Assembly: GCA_964534175.1 (NCBI GenBank)
Contig: CAZHNS010000020.1
Location: 1 to 45,000 of the forward strand
DNA length: 45,000 nt
DNA from: JAFGHJ01 sp964534175
Lineage (GTDB): Bacteria; Hydrothermota; UBA3072
Reading direction: 5' to 3'
The position numbers and the translations under genes were made by a program. Of the stretch, positions 39,595 through 45,000 are shown one piece after another (the first letter of the stretch is position 1; every line of letters starts with the position of its first letter). Below the pieces are notes generated by a model, which worked only from the letters and a program-made list of their open reading frames with translations, did no database searches and was not told the origin of the DNA.

Positions 39595-42170
39595 TCTGAA
39601 TCTTCCGTAAAAGCACTATATATTTTTCCCTCTTCAAACCAGGAATTAAGCGCATTCTGGGCTTCCAGGCTTGTTCTAACCACGGAAATTTCCGTCGGCA
39701 AAGATTCTAAAAACACTGAACCATAGGGTTTGTTGAGGACGCGAGTATCAAGGATAATAACCGCTCCCGTGTCTTTTGTAGAACGAATTAATCTTCCAAA
39801 TCCCTGTTTAAATCTTAAAACGGAAAGAGGAAGGATATAGTAAGAAAAACCGCCAAGCCCCTTTTTCTCAAAGTAAGCAGATTTTGCTCCAACTAAAGGT
39901 TCAGAAGGGTTTGGAAAGGGTAACTTCTCTATAACTACGATTTCCAGAGATTTGCCAGGCACATCGATTCCCTGCCAAAAAGAACCAGTTCCGAAAAGCA
40001 CAGAGGTAGGATTCTCTTTGAAAAGTGTCAGTAATTTCTTTCTTGATTTGCCAAAACCCTGTATCAAAAGTTCTCTGCCAAGTGCCTCGAAATCGCCCGT
40101 AACCTCCTGATAAACCCCTTTTAAGTGTTTATAGGACATAAATAATACCAGGGTTCCTTTCTCCTCCGGAATAATAACATCTCTTATGAATTGGCCAACA
40201 TTATCAATAAAGTTAACTTCCCCTGGGTCTGGGATATAAGCAGGAATAATCGTTAAAGCTTGTTCTCTGAGTTTGTATGTTTCGGGGAGAGAAACTTCTT
40301 TTAGGCGCTCACCAAAACTATTTAACCCTAGGATATTTTTGATAAAATCAAAAGATTCTCCGACTGTCAAAGTCGCTGAAGTCATTACAAAAGAATTTAT
40401 GTTAGGATAAAGTGATTCTTCAAGATAAGGCGCTAAATCCAGAGGAGCTGCAATGAGTTCGATCGAGGAAAGTCTTTGGCGGTGAGGTATCGTGTAGTAA
40501 AAAACTCTGTCGTCCTCTTCCTGTTCGATTATAACACCCATTTTCAAAACAATATCTTTCAGTTTTTCTCTTTCAATCTGGTTCTCCAATTCAACTGAGG
40601 AGAGTAGAGATACTATTTCTTCGAGTGATTCTTGAAGAGACCGTAAAGTTGAAATTTCCTGGTCTTTATAAAATCCTTCTCTATAATCGTTGAGCGTAAG
40701 AACCTTTTCGGCGATCTTTTCAAAAGCCTCTTTTGCTTTACTTATTATTTTTTTTATCTTCTTTGAAATTTTTGTATCTTTCAAATCATGTAATATGTTA
40801 TTAAGAACAGATTGGATTTCTCCAAAACTTATACTCATGGAAAAGCCCGAGGTGGCGGCCCTTTCAAGCTCGTGAGCTTCATCAAAAATAACATTATTCG
40901 CATTTAAATTTCCCGTGAAAAAAAGTGCATGGTTAACTAAAATGAGATCGGCGTCTTTTAATCTTTTTTTCATATTATAGAAAAAGCAATCTCTATAATA
41001 TGGGCACACTTCCCTTTTACATGACTCATCCATAGATACTAAACCTTTGTTTATTTCTCTAAAGACATAAGAAATTTCCGAGAGGTCACCTGTCCTTGTC
41101 AGAAAACTCCACAGAAGGAGAGAACAAAGAGAAACCGGGTCTAGATTCTTAGGTAAATCTTTCGTTTTTTGAATACAGAGATAATTTGAACGACCTTTCT
41201 CAAGGACCGTGTTTACGCCGCAACCGGTAATTTCTTCAGCGAAAGGAATATCATTATTAAAAAGTTGTTGCTGGAGATTTTTTGTATAACTTGAAATATG
41301 TATTGGATTGTCTTCATCTATGCTCATTAATATACTTGGGACGAGATAGGCAAGAGACTTTCCGGTGCCCGCGGATGACTCAACAAGAAGAAATTCACCG
41401 CCTGCCAGGGTCGATTGAACTAATTCGGCCATCATGAGCTGCGAATGCCTTTCTTCCAGGTTTTCATTATTAAAATATTCTTTTATTTCCAGATGGTTGT
41501 TACCGTTACCTTTTCCCCTATTTTCACGAAAATTAACAGGAATATCAAAGGGATAAGATTTTCTGTTTAGCCCTTTGTGCAGAGAAATATCCAATGCTTT
41601 TTTTATAATTTCTCTTTCATTATACTTCTCAGTTATCACGTCTAATTGTCTTTTTAAAAGTTCCGGATTCAGGTTTGTCATTAAATCGAATATCTGAAGG
41701 AATATCATGCCCGCCATTTCTGCATCGTAGCTTGCCCTGTGAGCATTTTCGTAATGAATTTCAAAATATTCCGCAATGCTTGAAAGACTATATCTTGAAG
41801 CAAATGGCAAATAGATTCTGCTTAAGTTAAATGTATCATAAGTTACATTTTCAACAGGAAAACTTTTTTCTAAGAAATTAATATCAAATGAGATATTGTG
41901 TCCAACTAAGGGTTTGTCTTTAATGAAGTTCTTAATATCGGGTATAATTTTCTCTAAAGTAGGACTTGAGTAAAGCTCGTCTTGTTTTATTCCGGTAAGC
42001 ATTAATACATTATCGGAAACTGTTTTAAGCGGATTAACTGTTTTTGTGAATTTTTCTTTAATTTTTCCATTTTTAAAAGAAATAAGCCCAACTTCAATTA
42101 TTGTTTCAAGTTTCGGGTCCAAACCCGTCGTTTCCAGATCGACAGCTACAAAAGACTTAATGTTTTCCAT
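39579..42170 (-). CDS. DinG-type helicase with N-terminal DnaQ-like exonuclease
   Basis: From ATG 42170 the protein has 863 residues. Residues about 5-165 form a DEDDh 3'-5' exonuclease: VAVDLETTGLD (Asp11, Glu13), a Phe-Asp at 95-96, and His144/Asp149 in HRASYDAE. The helicase part has Walker A SSAGTGKS (Lys271) and FDEAHELER (Asp430). Four cysteines at about 332, 384, 389 and 395 are placed like the 4Fe-4S ligands of XPD/DinG helicases. GFGRLIRSTKDTGAVIILD is motif VI. This layout matches Gram-positive-type DinG. The ATG overlaps the rluB-like stop. The longer TTG at 42176 is rejected. Confidence 0.93.
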   Translation of the reverse strand: MENIKSFVAVDLETTGLDPKLETIIEVGLISFKNGKIKEKFTKTVNPLKTVSDNVLMLTGIKQDELYSSPTLEKIIPDIKNFIKDKPLVGHNISFDINFLEKSFPVENVTYDTFNLSRIYLPFASRYSLSSIAEYFEIHYENAHRASYDAEMAGMIFLQIFDLMTNLNPELLKRQLDVITEKYNEREIIKKALDISLHKGLNRKSYPFDIPVNFRENRGKGNGNNHLEIKEYFNNENLEERHSQLMMAELVQSTLAGGEFLLVESSAGTGKSLAYLVPSILMSIDEDNPIHISSYTKNLQQQLFNNDIPFAEEITGCGVNTVLEKGRSNYLCIQKTKDLPKNLDPVSLCSLLLWSFLTRTGDLSEISYVFREINKGLVSMDESCKREVCPYYRDCFFYNMKKRLKDADLILVNHALFFTGNLNANNVIFDEAHELERAATSGFSMSISFGEIQSVLNNILHDLKDTKISKKIKKIISKAKEAFEKIAEKVLTLNDYREGFYKDQEISTLRSLQESLEEIVSLLSSVELENQIEREKLKDIVLKMGVIIEQEEDDRVFYYTIPHRQRLSSIELIAAPLDLAPYLEESLYPNINSFVMTSATLTVGESFDFIKNILGLNSFGERLKEVSLPETYKLREQALTIIPAYIPDPGEVNFIDNVGQFIRDVIIPEEKGTLVLFMSYKHLKGVYQEVTGDFEALGRELLIQGFGKSRKKLLTLFKENPTSVLFGTGSFWQGIDVPGKSLEIVVIEKLPFPNPSEPLVGAKSAYFEKKGLGGFSYYILPLSVLRFKQGFGRLIRSTKDTGAVIILDTRVLNKPYGSVFLESLPTEISVVRTSLEAQNALNSWFEEGKIYSAFTEDSEWEVF

Positions 42171-42864
42171 AAACAAGACCTTTCAATTTAGAAACTTCGT
42201 TAGGGGTGAGGAGGCGCCACTGCCCGGTTTTAAGTCCTGATACCTTGAGAGTACCGATTCTTATACGTTTAAGACGTTCCGCCCTGTATCCCAGTATGCC
42301 CAGCATTCTTCTTATTTCTCTGTTTTTTCCTTCCTTCAGAGTTATATTTACTCTTTTACCTTTTTTAAAGATAACTCTGCTTGCCTTAAGATGTTCATCC
42401 CCGATCCAAATGCCTTCTTCCATTTTTTTTAGCTCATCCCCGGGAGTTCTTGGTAATGTAACTTCATACTCTTTCTCAATTTCGAAAGAAGGATGGGTTA
42501 AACCATGTACGAGATCACCGTCATTTGTTATCAAAAGAAGACCTTCAGATTCTTCATCTAATCTTCCTACAGGAACCAAACCTTTTTCTTTACAAGAAAT
42601 AAAATCCATTACTGTTTTTCTCCCCAATTCGTCGGAAACAGTAGTGATTACTTTTCTCGGTTTATTTAAAATTATATAAGTCCAAAATTCGGGAATCTTA
42701 ACTGGCGTATCTTTGAATTCTACTAAGTCCTCTTTAGGATTTACCCGAAAAAAAGGTTCATATATAACCTTTCCGTTAACTTTAACCAGTCCTTTTTCAA
42801 TTAGAGCTTTCGCTTCCCTTCTGGAAGCTAATCCCGCTCTCGCCAAAAAACGCTGAATCCTCAT
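42157..42864 (-). CDS. rluB: RluB/RsuA-family rRNA pseudouridine synthase
   Basis: This 235-residue protein has an N-terminal S4 RNA-binding domain (MRIQRFLARAGLASRREA) followed by the RsuA-type catalytic domain. The catalytic Asp103 lies in VGRLDEESEGLLLITNDGDL, and GKNREIRRML is the conserved helix. It would convert specific uridines of 23S (RluB) or 16S (RsuA) rRNA to pseudouridine. The association with scpB fits the common scpB-rluB order in many bacteria. Its ATG lies 68 bp inside the scpB frame, fixed by the S4 start motif. Confidence 0.93.
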   Translation of the reverse strand: MRIQRFLARAGLASRREAKALIEKGLVKVNGKVIYEPFFRVNPKEDLVEFKDTPVKIPEFWTYIILNKPRKVITTVSDELGRKTVMDFISCKEKGLVPVGRLDEESEGLLLITNDGDLVHGLTHPSFEIEKEYEVTLPRTPGDELKKMEEGIWIGDEHLKASRVIFKKGKRVNITLKEGKNREIRRMLGILGYRAERLKRIRIGTLKVSGLKTGQWRLLTPNEVSKLKGLVYGKH

Positions 42865-43369
42865 CCTCTATCGGAGGGAGATCCTTTAGGGATTCCAAAT
42901 GAAAAGTTTCTAAAAACTTGCCGGTTGTACCATATAGGAACGGATGACCAAAAACGTTTTCTTTTCCCACTACTTTTATCAAACCTGCATCCTGGAGAGT
43001 ATGGATTACTCCGGAACTATCCACTCCTCTTATCATTTCTACATCTCTGCGTGTTACAGGCTGCTTGTAAGCTATAATAGCAAGCGTCGTTAAAGCAGCT
43101 TGAGAAAGATATAATTCTCTCTTACCCGTTAATCGTTTTATTAGTTCAGAAAATTCAGGCTTAGTAAAGAGGCCGTATCCTTTATTCACTTTTTTGATAA
43201 CAAATGCTCTATCGGTTTCCGCATATTCTTTTTCGAGGAGGGCAAGCGTTTTCTCTATAGTCCCAACGTCGCAATCCAGTACTTCAGCCATTTTTCTGGA
43301 ACTTAATGGTTCAGATGAAACAAACAATAAAGCTTCTACCGATTTTTTAAATTTTTCAATAATCTGCAT
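42797..43369 (-). CDS. scpB: segregation and condensation protein B
   Basis: This 190-residue protein has two winged-helix domains. KKSVEALLFVSSEPLSSRKM opens the first and LSQAALTTLAIIAYKQPVTR opens the second, with EMIRGVDSSGVIHTL and FLYGTTGKFLETFHLESLKDLP as ScpB signatures. It forms part of the SMC-ScpAB condensin that compacts the chromosome. No scpA gene is adjacent; murJ precedes it instead, overlapping by 34 bp. About 20 residues after the usual family end (LKDLPPIED) overlap the rluB start out of frame. Confidence 0.93.
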   Translation of the reverse strand: MQIIEKFKKSVEALLFVSSEPLSSRKMAEVLDCDVGTIEKTLALLEKEYAETDRAFVIKKVNKGYGLFTKPEFSELIKRLTGKRELYLSQAALTTLAIIAYKQPVTRRDVEMIRGVDSSGVIHTLQDAGLIKVVGKENVFGHPFLYGTTGKFLETFHLESLKDLPPIEDEDSAFFGESGISFQKGSESSN

Positions 43370-44820
43370 ATCTCTTCAATTTTCAATATATAACCTAAAC
43401 AGATAAAAATCAAGACGAAAATCAGCCCTCCTAAAATAAACGATAAGATATATCCGCTTACTTTCTGTATATAAATTACAGGAATGGTAGCAATAATTGA
43501 AACAAGAATTAAATGAAAGAAAAACAAACTTAGGTCTATTAATACTTTACGGTAAGGTTTGATTAACAGGACAAACTGAATAATACCCGATACAGAAACC
43601 GCAAGAGCCAAACCTCTAACTCCCAATCGGTTTAGTAGAATTACTGCTAAAATAATATTGATTATCATCGCAACGTAGCTTATTTTCATGGGAGTCCTTG
43701 TGTCTTTTCTGGAAAAATATACATTCCCTATAACTTTGTTCCCTGCTATAAAAGGAATGCCAATAAGATAAAAGAGAAGAATGGCGGAGGTTTGCAGCGA
43801 GTCCTCTATCAGAAAAGCGCCGTGTTCATAAATGATTCGCACGACAGATAGACGAACAGAGAACAGAAAAAAAACTGAAGGAATAGAAAGTAAGAAAACA
43901 GCTCTTAAGGATGATAATATATAGGGATATTGATCGAGTTTCGAGGCAGCTTTCCTTGAAAGTTCGGGTAGGGAAACTGCTGCGACAGCTACGCCGAACA
44001 TCCCTAGAGGTAACTGCATTATCCTGTAAGCATAACTTAAGTGGGATATGTTTCCCGCGGGAAGCAGGGATGCAAGGAAAAGAGTAACTGCTACATTTAT
44101 TCTCGTTGCCGCATATGCAAAAAAAACGGGGATTAAAAGAAGAAATGATTGTTTTACACCGGAGTGACGTAAGCGAGGCTTTTTTAACCTGATTCCGGAT
44201 TTAGGAAGGAAAAAAAGTAGAAATAAAAGTTGAATTACGCCACCGGCGAGAATCCCGGTAGCGGCTCCATAAATACCTAATTTTTTATATAATAAAAGAG
44301 AAAATAAAATAACCGAGATATTAAAAAAAACAGTATAAATTCCAGTTACAAAGAAACGGTCAAAATACATGAGAATACCGATGAATACAGAAGCAAGAGA
44401 AATAAATATAAGGAATGGGAACATTATTCTGGTAAGTTTAACGGCCAGTTGGTATTGTAGAGGATTTTGGCTGAATCCTCTCGCAAGAAAAGAAATTAGA
44501 ACGGGAGAAAATATAATCCCAAGCGTTACTACGACCAGAAGTATTGTTATAAGGGGGAAAAGAAAAGAAGATAAATATTCATTTGCGCTTTCTTGTCCTT
44601 TTTTTGAATGATATTCAGAAAAAACAGGCACAAAAGCCGCATTCATTCCACCTTCGCCGAAGAAATCTCTAAGGAGGTTGGGTATATTGAAAGCGACCCT
44701 GAAAGCATCCATCAAAGCAGAAGAGCCAAACAAATATGCGAAAGCAACTTCCCTTCCCAGCCCGGTTATTCTCGATAATAAGGTTCCTATACTGAATCCA
44801 CCAACTTTTTTCAATTTCAT
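43336..44820 (-). CDS. murJ: lipid II flippase MurJ
   Basis: This 494-residue inner-membrane protein has about 14 hydrophobic segments. The MurJ/MviN signatures near the start are GTLLSRITGLGREVAFAYLF and AFRVAFNIPNLLRDFFGEG, with FVPVFSEY following. It flips lipid II to the periplasmic side for peptidoglycan synthesis, and belongs to the MOP superfamily. AAGG lies 10 nt before the ATG; a stronger GAGGAGG lies 22 nt before it. It is the first gene of a unit leading through scpB, rluB and dinG into glycan genes. No promoter is clear in the 130 bp between it and the tRNA. Confidence 0.95.
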   Translation of the reverse strand: MKLKKVGGFSIGTLLSRITGLGREVAFAYLFGSSALMDAFRVAFNIPNLLRDFFGEGGMNAAFVPVFSEYHSKKGQESANEYLSSFLFPLITILLVVVTLGIIFSPVLISFLARGFSQNPLQYQLAVKLTRIMFPFLIFISLASVFIGILMYFDRFFVTGIYTVFFNISVILFSLLLYKKLGIYGAATGILAGGVIQLLFLLFFLPKSGIRLKKPRLRHSGVKQSFLLLIPVFFAYAATRINVAVTLFLASLLPAGNISHLSYAYRIMQLPLGMFGVAVAAVSLPELSRKAASKLDQYPYILSSLRAVFLLSIPSVFFLFSVRLSVVRIIYEHGAFLIEDSLQTSAILLFYLIGIPFIAGNKVIGNVYFSRKDTRTPMKISYVAMIINIILAVILLNRLGVRGLALAVSVSGIIQFVLLIKPYRKVLIDLSLFFFHLILVSIIATIPVIYIQKVSGYILSFILGGLIFVLIFICLGYILKIEEICRLLKNLKNR

Positions 44821-44851
44821 AATAAGTTTACCTTAATAAAGCCTCCTCTGT

Positions 44852-44923
44852 TTGTTGAGTAGTTAAGTTGGTGAGTGGTTGAGTGGCACGATTTAACTAT
44901 TTGACGACTTAACCACTTAACTT
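44852..44923. repeat. octamer GTTNAGTN repeats forming a long imperfect inverted repeat
   Basis: From 44854 the sequence reads as consecutive 8-mers: GTTGAGTA, GTTAAGTT, GGTGAGTG, GTTGAGTG. After a short centre the complementary strand shows the same unit, GTTAAGTG, GTTAAGTC, GTCAAATA, GTTAAA, read from 44921 backwards. The two arms can pair over about 36 positions with roughly 29 Watson-Crick or wobble matches. It lies between tRNA-Pro and murJ and has no coding frame. Confidence 0.6.
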
Positions 44924-44949
44924 GGGATGGGGGTGTAATAGGGGTAAAA

Positions 44950-45000
44950 TCGGGGCGAGTGGATTTGAACCACCGACCTCCTGCTCCCGAAGCAGGCGCG
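44950..45000 (-). tRNA. tRNA-Pro (CGG anticodon), 5' part off the window
   Basis: On the minus strand the 3' part is visible: an anticodon arm with stem CCTGC/GCAGG and loop TTCGGGA (anticodon CGG), the variable stretch AGGTC, a T arm with loop TTCAAAT, and the acceptor strand CGCCCCG with discriminator A at 44950. CCA is not encoded, as ATTTTA follows. The 5' half, including the D arm, lies beyond 45000. Confidence 0.93.

Noticed and set aside
40690..40875. Small frame antisense to dinG
   Set aside because: Shadow of a conserved helicase frame with no features of its own.
1..45000. Prophage, insertion sequence or CRISPR
   Set aside because: No transposase, integrase, phage structural gene or regularly spaced repeat was seen on either strand.

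Overview
The window is an AT-rich bacterial chromosome segment with no phage, insertion-sequence or CRISPR signatures. An outer membrane is implied by a predicted Omp85-type outer-membrane barrel protein (3408-6209), an O-antigen-type ABC exporter (Wzm/Wzt) and an O-antigen ligase/polymerase-like protein. The mixture of gene content and intergenic repeat style suggests an uncultured anaerobic diderm lineage (FCB-like or a candidate phylum such as WOR-3), but the sequence alone does not settle the taxon. Starts include ATG, GTG and TTG. Several operons have recognisable promoters of the form TTGAC(A/T), 16-17 bp, TATAxT.

Layout. (1) 1-823 (-): 5' part of an HMGL/DmpG-like aldolase that runs off the left edge. 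(2) 1111-6794 (+): probable operon of a small zinc-ribbon protein, ComM/YifB AAA+ ATPase, a small membrane protein, a large zinc-peptidase/beta-propeller/Omp85-barrel fusion, and CoaE. (3) 6800-9653 (-): MscS-type channel behind a methyl-accepting chemotaxis protein. (4) 9804-12133 (-): glyA plus a class V aminotransferase, with a clear promoter and a strong terminator. (5) 12381-13352 (+): ATP-type phosphofructokinase. (6) 13382-39594: a surface-glycan locus of about 26 kb. (7) 39579-44820 (-): DinG-type exonuclease/helicase, RluB-type pseudouridine synthase, ScpB and MurJ. (8) A partial tRNA-Pro(CGG) at the right edge.

The glycan locus falls into several transcription units. They encode about eight glycosyltransferase polypeptides (one with two GT2 domains, one GT11 fucosyltransferase-like), a ligase/polymerase, an LIC_10190-type membrane protein, a nucleotide-sugar epimerase, a DegT-family sugar aminotransferase, a radical SAM enzyme, five methyltransferase-like proteins, three sulfotransferases from three different sequence families, and the Wzm/Wzt exporter. 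The unit 33698 to 24093 (-) starts with wzm-wzt and runs directly into the three sulfotransferases, three methyltransferase-like genes, the fucosyltransferase and the double GT2. Together these suggest an ABC-exported polysaccharide that is fucosylated, methylated and sulfated, with Wzt's C-terminal domain possibly recognising the modified end. This sulfated/methylated glycan locus is the best candidate for an undescribed system here. Most glycan ORFs overlap or abut. Two of their transcripts appear to start at or within a few bases of the start codon.
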